Shown piece after piece: positions 37,100-45,987 of a stretch of 64,000 nt of DNA. The stretch is from Sphingobium trunci (GTDB lineage Bacteria; Pseudomonadota; Alphaproteobacteria; Sphingomonadales; Sphingomonadaceae). The notes beneath the pieces are model-generated. The model did not search any database. It worked only from the letters and a program-made list of their open reading frames with translations, and was not told the DNA's origin. Location of the stretch: assembly GCF_022664535.1 (NCBI RefSeq), contig NZ_JAKUJY010000001.1, forward strand, positions 186,001 through 250,000, given 5' to 3'. The translations under genes and the position numbers were made by a program. The first letter of the stretch is position 1; the number at the start of each line of letters is the position of its first letter.

Positions 37100-38178
37100 G
37101 AATTTCCTCGCTGACGGGCCTGCGCGGCGTCGCGGCGGTGTCGGTGCTGTTGTACCACATCCCGCATAACCCGACGTTCGAGGCGTTCCGTATCCCGCTG
37201 TTTTCGCGCGCCTATCTGGCGGTGGACCTGTTCTTTATCCTGAGCGGCTTCGTCATTTCCTTCGGCTATCACGACCGGGTGGTCAATCATCCGGGGTGGG
37301 CGAGTTATACCGACTTCCTCATCAACCGCATGGCGCGGGTCTGGCCCCTGCACCTGATCGTGACGCTGGTGTTCATGGCGCGAATTATGCTCAACGTGTC
37401 GGGCAACCACGCCATCGACCTCAATGCGCCCAATATCGTCACCAACCTGCTGATGGTGCAAAGCTGGGGCTGGGGCACGGAACCCATTGCAGGCAATAGC
37501 TGGTCGGTCAGCACGGAGGTCGCGGCCTATCTCATCTATCCGCTGATCGCGATCGTCGCCTTTTCCCGCGCCGCCTGGGTGCAGGGTGCGCTGAGCGTCG
37601 GGATATTGGCGCTGGTCGCATCTTCGGGACTGGGTTCCAGCGGACCTCTGGATGTCAATGGCAGCGACACGGTGCTCACCCTGCTGCGTTGTCTTGCCGG
37701 TTTTTCGCTGGGCGTGCTGACCTATCGCTGTGCGGAACAGCCATGGTGCAGGCGGCTGATCGACCGGCCGGGCGGTTTTGCCATGGTCTGCGGCCTGATC
37801 GCCCTGGCCCTGATGCTGCCGGGGAAAGCCGATGTGCTGGTGGTCTGCCTGATGCCCGCACTGGTCCTGAGCTGCTATTATAACGGTGCGGCGGCGCGGG
37901 CGGTGATGGCCAATCCAGTGAGCTTCCATCTCGGCCTTATCAGCTATTCCATCTATCTCTGGCATCCGCTGGTGCGGGATGTGTTCGCGCGCGGCATGGG
38001 CGTAGCGCACAAGCATGGCATGACGGGATTCGACGGTCTGTTCATCGCGGCGATGCTGATCGCGACGTGGCTGCTCTGCTGGGCGAGCTATGCGCTGGTC
38101 GAGGTGCGCGGGCATCTGTTCATCAAATGGCTCCAGCGCGGCGGCAAGTCCCGCAAGCCGGTGGAAGCAACCGCCTGA
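37096..38178 (+). CDS. acyltransferase family 3 membrane protein (OafA/ExoZ-like)
   Basis: Integral membrane O-acyltransferase of 360 aa with about ten helices. The family opening LTGLRGVAAVSVLLYHIPH, the LAVDLFFILSGFVISFGYHDR segment and the late SIYLWHPLVRDV are all typical of Acyltransf_3 proteins, with the catalytic His in LLYH. It would decorate the EPS with acetyl or another acyl group. It starts by ATGA overlap with the GH10 gene and its stop overlaps the next GT2 start. Confidence 0.92.
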   Translation: MRISSLTGLRGVAAVSVLLYHIPHNPTFEAFRIPLFSRAYLAVDLFFILSGFVISFGYHDRVVNHPGWASYTDFLINRMARVWPLHLIVTLVFMARIMLNVSGNHAIDLNAPNIVTNLLMVQSWGWGTEPIAGNSWSVSTEVAAYLIYPLIAIVAFSRAAWVQGALSVGILALVASSGLGSSGPLDVNGSDTVLTLLRCLAGFSLGVLTYRCAEQPWCRRLIDRPGGFAMVCGLIALALMLPGKADVLVVCLMPALVLSCYYNGAAARAVMANPVSFHLGLISYSIYLWHPLVRDVFARGMGVAHKHGMTGFDGLFIAAMLIATWLLCWASYALVEVRGHLFIKWLQRGGKSRKPVEATA

Positions 38179-39101
38179 TGGCCGCCATCTGGATCGCCAT
38201 TCCCACCTTCCGGCGGCCCGACCAGCTTGCGCACCTGCTGCAGACGCTGCCCGCCATGGTGGACCGCCATGATGTGATGGTGCTGGTGGCGGACAATGAT
38301 CCGGCCGGACAGGAAGGCGCCGCCACGGTACGGCGATTGCAGGAAGGCGGATATCCCCTGCCCCTGACCCTGCTGACGGTCGGGCAAGCCGGGCTTTGCG
38401 CCGTCCGCAACGCGATCAGCGATGCAGCGCTGGCCGATCCGGACATGCGCTTCCTGGCGATGATCGACGATGATGAATGGCCGCAACCGGGCTGGCTCGA
38501 CGCGCTGCTGATTTGTCAGGCCCAGGTGGGCGCGGACGTTGTAGCAGGGCCGGTCGACAGCTGTTTCGTCGGAAAGACGCCGCACTGGGCCAGGGAAAGC
38601 CTGGTCTTCCGCCCGGAGGAGCGCCCCTGGGGCGCCACCGGCATGCTCTGGGCCAGCAACAATCTGCTGGTCACGCGCCGGGCCTTCGACCTGATCGATA
38701 CGCCCTGGTTCGACCCCCGCTTCAACCGCAGCGGGGGCGAGGATCTGGATTTCCTCGGGCGCCTCCACGATGCAGGCGCCCGTTTTGGCTGGTCGCCGGA
38801 TGCCCGGGTCAGCGAATGGGTGCCAGCGGAGCGGGCGCGCCTGTCATGGGTACTGCGCCGCATGTGGCGCATCGGCTGCACCGAAACCATGGCGAGGCGC
38901 AAGAAGCTGCCGGGCAAGGCGGGAACGGCCAGGCTGCTCGCCCGGTCGCTGGCCATATTGGGCCTGCGCACCGCAGGCCTCGCGGCTCTCCTGCTGCCCG
39001 GCGCGCGCCGGGTCGACATTGCCGGGCAGTGGATCAAGAGCTGGGGACGCCTCTATGCCCTCGCAGGAGGCGCCCGGAACCACCATTATGGCGCGCTGTA
39101 G
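38178..39101 (+). CDS. glycosyltransferase family 2 (EPS), type A paralogue
   Basis: GT-A transferase of 307 aa, paralogous to the protein at 33130: AIPTFRRPDQLAHLL, VLVADNDPAGQEG, AMIDDDEWPQPGWLDAL and SGGEDLDFLGRLHDAGARF. The start overlaps the acyltransferase stop (TGATG). It is the last plus-strand EPS gene; its 3' end overlaps the convergent GH16 gene by 16 bp, so the two transcripts meet head-on without an evident terminator. Sugar unknown. Confidence 0.9.
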   Translation: MAAIWIAIPTFRRPDQLAHLLQTLPAMVDRHDVMVLVADNDPAGQEGAATVRRLQEGGYPLPLTLLTVGQAGLCAVRNAISDAALADPDMRFLAMIDDDEWPQPGWLDALLICQAQVGADVVAGPVDSCFVGKTPHWARESLVFRPEERPWGATGMLWASNNLLVTRRAFDLIDTPWFDPRFNRSGGEDLDFLGRLHDAGARFGWSPDARVSEWVPAERARLSWVLRRMWRIGCTETMARRKKLPGKAGTARLLARSLAILGLRTAGLAALLLPGARRVDIAGQWIKSWGRLYALAGGARNHHYGAL

Positions 39102-40468
39102 ATCTTGAAACTCCTGATGACCATGTCGCCGGAACCGTCATTATAGGCGCCCGTCGTCTTCACCGCGACGTCCATGATCGGATAGAAACGAAAGCCCCTG
39201 AACGGATTGACCGATTGGTAGGTTTCCTTCCCATCGACGAACCAGGTGATGTAATCCCGCTGTATATCCACGGCAAAGCGATGGAAATCCTGGGAAAAGC
39301 CGGAAAGGCCATAGGCCTGCTCGGCCTGGATGATGACCCCGCGCTGGTCGTAGCGTGTGCTGTTGGCGCCGACATGGATGGTGTGGGAAATATGGCGGTC
39401 GAAATCCCAGTAGCTCTGATAGCCGAAGCCCTCGTAAATGTCGATTTCCGGCGGCCAGCCGCTGGTCGATACCAGCCAGAAGGCTGGCCATGACCCGCGC
39501 CGGTTGGGCATCCGGGCATCCCATTCATATTGGCCATAGCCGATCTGGGTGGCCAGGAAATTGCGGCCATCCAGGACCGACGACCCATAATACCAGGTCT
39601 GCCCCTGATAAGTGATCGGCGTCGTCAGCTTCTGGCTGTGCAGCACAAGGCCATTGGTGCTCCAGTAAACCGGCCCCTCGATTCCGGGGAAGAGGGTATA
39701 GTCCAGATAAAGCCCGGTTTCGCCATTGGCGGGCTGTGTCCTGCCATTGGCCAGCGACGTCGCCCAGCGATCCCAGCCGCCATCGGGCGAGCGCTTGTGC
39801 GTGTCCTTGAGCAATTCGAACTGGAGCGTTCCGGTCGGAGCGAAAGTACGGGGCTCGCGGAAAGTCCCGGTTGCCTTGGCCGTGGCCAGGACGGCGCTGC
39901 TGGCGCTGATCGTCGCGATCGACTGCCCCTGCAGGGCTCCCCAGGGCGCCTCACGCAGCTTGACCTGGAACTGCTGCCCGTCGATTGCCGAAATGATCGG
40001 CACCTCCACCGTCTGGACCAGCGGATCGCCGGGCCGGAAGATCACCACCGTATCGACCGTCTGGTAATTATAGCCAGACAGTGCCCGCAGCGTCCCCGAT
40101 CCGTTGATGGTGGCAATCCGCGCGATCACCGTATTGGGCGTTGCATGGTCGAGCGATACCGGCACATAGGCGACGCCGGTGCCCGGCTGGAAGGTCGCAT
40201 TGCCCAACGACAGCGTCGCCTTTTCCGGCAATTTCGTGCCGTTCGCGAAATCGAAATTGGCGAAGCTGGCGTCTGTGGTCGTGACCGTGGATGTCGAGGA
40301 CGTCGAAGCAGACGTCGTCGTCGCACTGCTAATTGTTGAAGTAGTGGAACCGGAAGACGTCACGGTCGTTGTGGAAGTTCCGGAAAGAACTGTCGCAGCT
40401 CCCGCGGCAACAACACATAATATAGCTATTCCGGCCCCAAATATGGAGCCAGTTGATCTGGAAAACAT
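39086..40468 (-). CDS. secreted GH16 family glycoside hydrolase with Ser/Thr-rich and Calx-beta-like N-terminal regions
   Basis: Predicted EPS-modifying endo-glucanase-like enzyme, 460 aa. A signal sequence/anchor (SIFGAGIAILCVVAAGAATVL) is followed by about 35 residues of almost only Ser and Thr, a Calx-beta-like domain (roughly 70-190) and the GH16 jelly roll. The catalytic ExDxxE is EIDIYE at 341-346, and ISHTIHVG and FAVDIQRDYITWFVDGK fit the family. GGGGG precedes the ATG. It parallels ExoK of succinoglycan loci, an endoglycanase that trims nascent polymer; this role is inference. Confidence 0.92.
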   Translation of the reverse strand: MFSRSTGSIFGAGIAILCVVAAGAATVLSGTSTTTVTSSGSTTSTISSATTTSASTSSTSTVTTTDASFANFDFANGTKLPEKATLSLGNATFQPGTGVAYVPVSLDHATPNTVIARIATINGSGTLRALSGYNYQTVDTVVIFRPGDPLVQTVEVPIISAIDGQQFQVKLREAPWGALQGQSIATISASSAVLATAKATGTFREPRTFAPTGTLQFELLKDTHKRSPDGGWDRWATSLANGRTQPANGETGLYLDYTLFPGIEGPVYWSTNGLVLHSQKLTTPITYQGQTWYYGSSVLDGRNFLATQIGYGQYEWDARMPNRRGSWPAFWLVSTSGWPPEIDIYEGFGYQSYWDFDRHISHTIHVGANSTRYDQRGVIIQAEQAYGLSGFSQDFHRFAVDIQRDYITWFVDGKETYQSVNPFRGFRFYPIMDVAVKTTGAYNDGSGDMVIRSFKIYSAP

Positions 40469-40538
40469 TTTGCAACCCCCGACTTATATAACGTCGTTTA
40501 GGGTCCGATAAGGAGGTTAACAAAAGCTTCCGGTCAAG

Positions 40539-40579
40539 AACGGCTCGTCGCAAAATTACGTCTTTTGCGACAAGCCGTT
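40539..40579. repeat. hyphenated 17-bp inverted repeat between ugd and the GH16 gene
   Basis: Arms 40539-40555 (AACGGCTCGTCGCAAAA) and 40563-40579 match with one mismatch around a 7-nt spacer. The left arm contains TCGTCGCAAA, the repeated EPS motif. It lies 7 bp after the ugd stop and could be a hairpin terminator for ugd (no T-run is seen), an mRNA end stabiliser, or a paired operator for the GH16 gene. Confidence 0.75.
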
Positions 40580-40585
40580 CATCTA

Positions 40586-41929
40586 TCATTCAGCTGCCTG
40601 TATCAGCTCTTCAATCTCCGGGGTGGCGCCACGGCCGACGCTGACATAGGCAAAGCCTGCCGATTCAGCCACTTCGGGGCGATAGATATTGCGCAGGTCG
40701 ACCAGGCCATCGCCATTCATCACCGCTTTCAGACGCGGCAGGTCCAGCGCCCGCAGGGCATCCCATTCGGTGACGATCACGACCGCTGCCGCCCCTTCCG
40801 CCGCGACATAGGGGTTATCGCAGAAGTCGACATGGCTGATCATCGTCCGGGCGGCCTCCATGCCCTCCGGATCATAGGCCCTGATATGGGCGCCGCCATC
40901 CTGCAGGGCCTGGATGATCGAGATGGAGGGCGCATCGCGCATATCGTCGGTATTGGGCTTGAAGGTGAGGCCCAGCACCGCGATCGTCTTGCCCCGCACG
41001 GAGCCGTTGCAGACCGCCACGACCTTGCGCGCCATCGCCCGCTTGCGCGTTTCATTGATCGCCACCGTCGTTTCGATGAGGCGGATCGGCGAACCCGCAT
41101 CCTCCGCCGTCTTGACCAGTGCAAGGGTATCCTTGGGGAAGCAGGAACCGCCATAGCCCGGCCCAGCATGAAGGAATTTTGAACCGATCCGGTTATCAAG
41201 GCCAATGCCCCGCGCCACCTGCTGAACGTCCGCGCCGACATTTTCGCAAAGGTCGGCCATCTCGTTGATGTAGGTGATCTTCATCGCCAGGAAGGCGTTG
41301 GCGGCATATTTGATCAACTCGCTGGTGCGGCGGCCGGTGAACTGGATCGGCGCCTGGTTGAGATAGAGCGGTCGATAAACCTCTTCCATCACCGGGCGGG
41401 CGCGTTCATCCTCGATACCCACGACGATGCGATCGGGGCGCTTGAAGTCCTGAATTGCCGCGCCTTCGCGCAGGAATTCGGGGTTGGACGCCACGGCGAA
41501 CTGCGCCTGCGGATTGGTTTCGCGAATGATGCGATCCACCTCGTCGCCTGTCCCGACCGGAACCGTCGACTTGGTCACGATGACGGTAAAGCCGCTCAGA
41601 TTGGCAGCGATTTCGCGGGAAGCCTCATAGACATAGCTGAGGTCGGCATGGCCATCACCGCGACGCGCGGGCGTCCCGACAGCAATGAAGACGACATCCG
41701 CCTGACTAACCGATCCGGCGAGATCGGTCGTGAAAGTCAGCCGCCCGGCCTTCACGTTGCGCGCAATCAGGTCCGCAAGGCCTGGTTCGTAGATCGGCAC
41801 GCCGCCGCCCTGAAGCAGCTCGATCTTGCGCGCGTCCTTGTCCACGCAGATGACATCATGGCCGAAATCCGCGAGACAGGCGCCGGAGACCAGGCCGACA
41901 TAGCCCGATCCGGTCATAACGATCCGCAT
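40586..41929 (-). CDS. ugd: UDP-glucose 6-dehydrogenase
   Basis: Oxidises UDP-glucose to UDP-glucuronate with NAD; 447 aa. The Rossmann start is MRIVMTGSGYVGLVSGACLA, the catalytic cysteine is in GPGYGGSCFPKDT, and KRPDRIVVG, TVAINETRKR and GLTFKPNTDDMRDAPS are conserved. The frame is open far upstream, but the ATG at 41929 has AGGAG 8 nt before it and matches the family start. Its location ending the EPS locus implies glucuronic acid in the polymer or in its precursors. Motif CATCGCAAAA lies 46-55 bp upstream. Confidence 0.96.
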   Translation of the reverse strand: MRIVMTGSGYVGLVSGACLADFGHDVICVDKDARKIELLQGGGVPIYEPGLADLIARNVKAGRLTFTTDLAGSVSQADVVFIAVGTPARRGDGHADLSYVYEASREIAANLSGFTVIVTKSTVPVGTGDEVDRIIRETNPQAQFAVASNPEFLREGAAIQDFKRPDRIVVGIEDERARPVMEEVYRPLYLNQAPIQFTGRRTSELIKYAANAFLAMKITYINEMADLCENVGADVQQVARGIGLDNRIGSKFLHAGPGYGGSCFPKDTLALVKTAEDAGSPIRLIETTVAINETRKRAMARKVVAVCNGSVRGKTIAVLGLTFKPNTDDMRDAPSISIIQALQDGGAHIRAYDPEGMEAARTMISHVDFCDNPYVAAEGAAAVVIVTEWDALRALDLPRLKAVMNGDGLVDLRNIYRPEVAESAGFAYVSVGRGATPEIEELIQAAE

Positions 41930-41974
41930 CCACTTTTCTCCTTCTACCAGGGGCTCTCCAACCTTAGCCCGGCC

Positions 41975-41984
41975 CATCGCAAAA
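41975..41984 (+). promoter_or_regulatory. CATCGCAAAA motif upstream of ugd
   Basis: Matches the core RTCGCAAA of the EPS-locus motif, 46 bp upstream of the ugd start codon. Weaker than the other copies because the leading TT is absent. Confidence 0.3.
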
Positions 41985-42203
41985 GGGCGCACTCGTCCCA
42001 GCCCGGAAACTCCGGGCCAGAAGAATTGCACCCTCACCTTGGGCCGGACATCCGGCGAAACAAGCCCGACGCCCACTGACCGGAACAAGCCAGTCGTTGA
42101 CGCAGCGCAGCATAACGCCGGGCCTATCATCGATGCAACGCCGCCTGCCGCTCGAACGCCACATATGGGCGTGGATCAGCTATTTAGCGCAGGACAGAGT
42201 CCG

Positions 42204-42965
42204 TCAGATGCCGCCCGTCACGGCAGGCCATCCGCCCTGCTCCAGCGCGGCCGCAAGATCAGCCACGCACCGGTCCAGCGCCGCCGCGTCCGTGGACCGG
42301 ATCACGAAATTCGCTCCCGTGCGCCCCTCCCGGAAGAAAGGATAGCTGCCGATCTGGCACCCTTCATGGGTTCGCTCCGTTTCCCCCAGCAGGTCGGCGA
42401 TCTCGCTTTCGGCCACCCAGCAGCCGATGGTCGCCGACAGGACCGGCAGGCCGCCTTCCAGCTTGCCCGTCAGGCTGTCGAGCATCCCCGCGGTAATATG
42501 CGGCACGCCGGCCATGATGAAGATATTGCCGTGACGAATGCCCGGCGCACCGGACATGCGATTCTCGATCAAAGCGGCCCCCGCCGGCACCCGCGCCATG
42601 CGCAGCCGTGCTTCGGTCAGGCCGCCGCGCGTCTCATAATATCCAGCCAGCATCGCACGCGCACCGGCGTGAACCTCCACCTCGACCCCCAGCGCCTGCG
42701 CGATGGCATCGACGGTGATATCGTCATGGGTCGGCCCGATGCCGCCGGTCGTGAACAGATAGTCATTGCGAAGGCGGAGCGTGTTCACCGCCTCGATGAT
42801 CGCATCGGCCTCGTCCGCCACGACGCGTACTTCGCGCAGACGAATGCCCTGCACGTTCAGCCAGGTCGCGATTTGCGAGACATTCTTGTCCTGCGTGCGG
42901 CCCGAAAGAATCTCGTCGCCGATCACGATCAGCGCTGCGGTCCAGATGCGATTGGGATCGGCCAT
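42204..42965 (-). CDS. CinA/MoaB-type molybdopterin-binding domain protein (competence/damage-inducible CinA N-domain)
   Basis: Protein of 253 aa containing only the MoCF_biosynth/COG1058 domain: AALIVIGDEILSGRTQDKN, FTTGGIGPTHDDITVDA, GIRHGNIFIMAGVPHI. Members with this domain act in pyridine nucleotide salvage or ADP-ribose hydrolysis; the C-terminal NMN deamidase domain of full-length CinA is absent, as is common in alphaproteobacteria. The start at 42965 is preferred; an ATG six codons earlier is possible. It is divergent from map. Confidence 0.88.
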   Translation of the reverse strand: MADPNRIWTAALIVIGDEILSGRTQDKNVSQIATWLNVQGIRLREVRVVADEADAIIEAVNTLRLRNDYLFTTGGIGPTHDDITVDAIAQALGVEVEVHAGARAMLAGYYETRGGLTEARLRMARVPAGAALIENRMSGAPGIRHGNIFIMAGVPHITAGMLDSLTGKLEGGLPVLSATIGCWVAESEIADLLGETERTHEGCQIGSYPFFREGRTGANFVIRSTDAAALDRCVADLAAALEQGGWPAVTGGI

Positions 42966-43032
42966 GGCGCAGGCCATAACCAATGGCGGGCGTCCTGCCT
43001 AGCCGCCTCTCGCATTCTGCCGCATCCCCGCC

Positions 43033-43038
43033 TATAAT
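43033..43038 (+). promoter_or_regulatory. TATAAT -10 element 6 bp before the map start codon
   Basis: A perfect -10 hexamer ends 6 bp before the ATG at 43045. Initiation at the normal distance would place +1 at or next to the A of ATG, implying a leaderless or near-leaderless mRNA. No convincing -35 was seen. Confidence 0.4.
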
Positions 43039-43044
43039 CGGCCT

Positions 43045-43875
43045 ATGACCGAATATATGACGATGACGGCCGACGCGCCGATTTCCCGCTCGACCGCGAT
43101 CAAGCTCTATGATGCGGCCGGTTTCGAAGGCATGCGCAAGGCCGGGCGGCTGGCCGCGGAAATCCTCGACGCGCTGGTGCCTCATGTGGTGCCGGGCGTG
43201 ACCACCGGCGAACTGGACGACATCGTCCGCCGCATGACGCTGGACGGCGGCGGCGTGCCCGCGACTCTGGGCTATCGCGGCTACACCCATAGCTGCTGCA
43301 TCTCGCTCAACAATGTGATCTGCCACGGCATTCCGGGCGAGCAGAAGCTCAAGGAAGGCGACATCCTCAATATCGACGTGACGCCGCTGGTCGATGGCTG
43401 GCACGGCGACACCAGCCGCATGTATATTTGCGGCGAAGCGCCCATCAAGGCGCGGCGGCTGGTCGAAGTCACCTATGAATGCCTGATGCTGGGAATCGAG
43501 CAGGCGAAGCCCGGCAATCATCTGGGCGATATCGGCCACGCGATCCAGCGCCATGCCGAAAAGCATCGCTATGGCGTGGTCCGCGATTTCTGCGGCCATG
43601 GCCTGGGCCGTGTATTCCATGACAGCCCGGAAGTCGTGCATATCGGTCGCCCCGGCACCGGCCCGGAACTCAAGCCCGGCATGTTCTTCACCATCGAGCC
43701 GATGATCAACATCGGCAAGCCCGGCGTGAAGATGCTGGAGGATGGCTGGACCGCCGTGACGCGCGACCGGACCCTCTCCGCCCAGTTCGAACATAGCATC
43801 GGCATCACCGAAACGGGCTGCGAGATCTTCACGAAGAGTCCGGCCGGACTCGACGCGCCGCCTTATAAGCTCTGA
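43045..43875 (+). CDS. map: methionine aminopeptidase, type I
   Basis: Removes N-terminal methionine; 276 aa. The five metal ligands are identifiable: two Asp in NIDVTPLVDGWHGDTSRM, His in FCGHGLGRVFH, Glu in FTIEPMI and Glu in QFEHSIGIT. YTHSCCISLNNVICHGIP is typical of type I enzymes. There is no ribosome site before the ATG at 43045; ATGs at 43057 and 43063 are alternative starts, and a TATAAT directly upstream suggests leaderless translation. Divergent from the CinA-like gene. Confidence 0.96.
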   Translation: MTEYMTMTADAPISRSTAIKLYDAAGFEGMRKAGRLAAEILDALVPHVVPGVTTGELDDIVRRMTLDGGGVPATLGYRGYTHSCCISLNNVICHGIPGEQKLKEGDILNIDVTPLVDGWHGDTSRMYICGEAPIKARRLVEVTYECLMLGIEQAKPGNHLGDIGHAIQRHAEKHRYGVVRDFCGHGLGRVFHDSPEVVHIGRPGTGPELKPGMFFTIEPMINIGKPGVKMLEDGWTAVTRDRTLSAQFEHSIGITETGCEIFTKSPAGLDAPPYKL

Positions 43876-43987
43876 TCATCCCAAACCTGCCCAAATTTTA
43901 GGCATCATGTCATGATATTGCCCGGAATCCGGGCAATATGGACAAAAGTTGCTGCATCGCAGAAAGCAGATGCTGGCGATTCGCTAT

Positions 43988-44003
43988 TTGGCACGGTAAT
44001 TGA
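43988..44003 (+). promoter_or_regulatory. sigma-54-like promoter for glnBA
   Basis: TTGGCACGGTAATTGA agrees with the -24 element TTGGCACG and has the correct 4-bp spacing to a -12 element TTGA in place of TTGC. It lies 115 bp before glnB, consistent with NtrC/RpoN control of nitrogen genes, but the -12 mismatch weakens the call. Confidence 0.5.
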
Positions 44004-44102
44004 TTGTTAAGAGGGACGGCGCGTGTCTTTGGGGGGCATGATGATCGTCACTCGAACAGGAGACGGATGGCGGACCACAATCCACGTCCGGCACGCGTTT
44101 GA

Positions 44103-44456
<354 letters not shown>

Positions 44457-44555
44457 TTTTTTCCACCGACTTCTCGCCGGCTTACAGGGGTCTGGCGGCT
44501 GACCACATCAACCTACCCCTTCGGGGGGGTATCTATGAAAGAAGGGCAAGTTCAC

Positions 44556-45968
44556 ATGGCCAACACGCCTAAAGACATCCTGAAGTTGATCGAAGAAAAG
44601 GAGATCGAGTGGGTCGATGTCCGTTTCACCGATCCCAAGGGCAAGTGGCAGCACCTGACCATGGTGTCTTCGGTGCTGGGCGAGGATGAACTGACCCAGG
44701 GCCTGATGTTCGACGGTTCGTCGATCGAAGGCTGGAAAGCGATCAACGAATCGGACATGATCCTGAAGCCCGACCTGGACGCCGTCTATGTCGATCCGTT
44801 CAGCGCCACCCCGATGCTGATCATCTTCTGCGACATCGTCGAACCCGACACCGGCGAACTCTACAGCCGCGATCCGCGTTCGACCGCGAAGCGCGCCGAA
44901 GCCTTCGTCAAGTCGGCCGGTTTCGGTGACACCGTCTATGTCGGCCCGGAAGCCGAATTCTTCATGTTCGACGACGTGCGCTTCGAGAATGATTATGCGC
45001 AGAGCTATTTCAAGATCGACGACATCGAACTGCCGACCAACACCGGCAAGGAATATGAAGGCGGCAACCTGGGCCACCGTCCGCGCGCCAAGGGCGGCTA
45101 TTTCCCCGTCGCGCCGGTCGATCCCTGCACCGACATCCGCGCCGAAATGGTTTCGACCATGCTCGAAATGGGCCTGCCCTGCGACAAGCACCACCATGAG
45201 GTCGCCGCCGCCCAGCACGAGCTCGGCCTGACCTTCGGCACGCTGGTCCAGACCGCCGACCGCATGCAGATCTACAAATATGTGGTTCAGATGGTCGCCC
45301 AGGCCTATGGCAAGACCGCGACCTTCATGCCGAAGCCGATCGCGCAGGATAACGGTTCGGGCATGCACACCCACATGTCGATCTGGGAAGGCGGCAAGCC
45401 GCTCTTCGCGGGCGAAGGCTATGCCGGCCTCAGCGAAACCTGCCTCTACTTCATCGGCGGCGTCATCAAGCACGCCAAGGCCCTCAACGCCTTCACCAAC
45501 CCGACCACCAACAGCTACAAGCGTCTGGTGCCGGGCTTCGAAGCCCCGGTCCTGCTGGCCTATTCGGCCCGCAACCGCTCGGCCTCCTGCCGTATCCCCT
45601 ACGGCGCCGGCGCCAAGGCGAAGCGCGTCGAGTTCCGCTTCCCCGATGCGATGGCCAACCCCTATCTGTGCTACTCGGCCCTGCTGATGGCGGGCCTCGA
45701 CGGCATCGAGAACAAGATCCATCCGGGCGCCGCGATGGACAAGAATCTCTACGACCTGCCGCCGGAAGAACTGAGCCTGGTGCCGACCGTCTGCGGTTCG
45801 CTGCGTGAAGCGCTGAACAGCCTGGAAGCCGATTATGAGTTCCTGCTCAAGGGCGATGTGTTCACCAAGGACCAGATCGATGCCTATATCGAACTGAAGT
45901 GGCCCGAAGTGTACCGCTGGGAAATGGCTCCCTCGCCGGTCGAATTCGACATGTATTACAGCGCCTGA
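44556..45968 (+). CDS. glnA: glutamine synthetase, type I
   Basis: ATP-dependent ammonia assimilation enzyme, 470 aa. Key motifs: [18 protein letters not shown], the ATP site [19 protein letters not shown]-like [12 protein letters not shown], and NLYDLPPEE containing the Tyr adenylylated in GSI-beta enzymes. The ATG at 44556 gives the family N-terminus [12 protein letters not shown] with AAGGG upstream; an ATG seven codons earlier is less likely. A strong terminator follows. Confidence 0.97.
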   Translation: MANTPKDILKLIEEKEIEWVDVRFTDPKGKWQHLTMVSSVLGEDELTQGLMFDGSSIEGWKAINESDMILKPDLDAVYVDPFSATPMLIIFCDIVEPDTGELYSRDPRSTAKRAEAFVKSAGFGDTVYVGPEAEFFMFDDVRFENDYAQSYFKIDDIELPTNTGKEYEGGNLGHRPRAKGGYFPVAPVDPCTDIRAEMVSTMLEMGLPCDKHHHEVAAAQHELGLTFGTLVQTADRMQIYKYVVQMVAQAYGKTATFMPKPIAQDNGSGMHTHMSIWEGGKPLFAGEGYAGLSETCLYFIGGVIKHAKALNAFTNPTTNSYKRLVPGFEAPVLLAYSARNRSASCRIPYGAGAKAKRVEFRFPDAMANPYLCYSALLMAGLDGIENKIHPGAAMDKNLYDLPPEELSLVPTVCGSLREALNSLEADYEFLLKGDVFTKDQIDAYIELKWPEVYRWEMAPSPVEFDMYYSA

Positions 45969-45987
45969 TTTTTTCAGGAACAATGTT

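Noticed and set aside
21322-41929. Sphingan (gellan/welan/diutan) biosynthesis cluster
   Set aside because: The initiating transferase is GelB-like, but no rhamnose (rml) genes are present, and the GT26, GH10, AAA ATPase and acyltransferase arrangement does not match the sphingan gene order I know.
21322-41929. Caulobacter-type holdfast (hfs) locus
   Set aside because: Some parts are similar in kind (initiating transferase, GT26, degenerate kinase-like partner), but there is no holdfast anchor (hfaABD) or deacetylase gene, and the locus has EPS-type hydrolases. A distant relation is possible.
21322-41929. PEP-CTERM/exosortase system
   Set aside because: I looked for an exosortase-like polytopic protein with its Cys/Arg/His triad and for PEP-CTERM tails and found neither.
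43950-43980. NtrC binding site made of GCATC/GATGC arms upstream of glnB
   Set aside because: The half-sites are only 5 bp and separated by 10 bp, unlike the TGCACC-N5-GGTGCA arrangement of NtrC sites.
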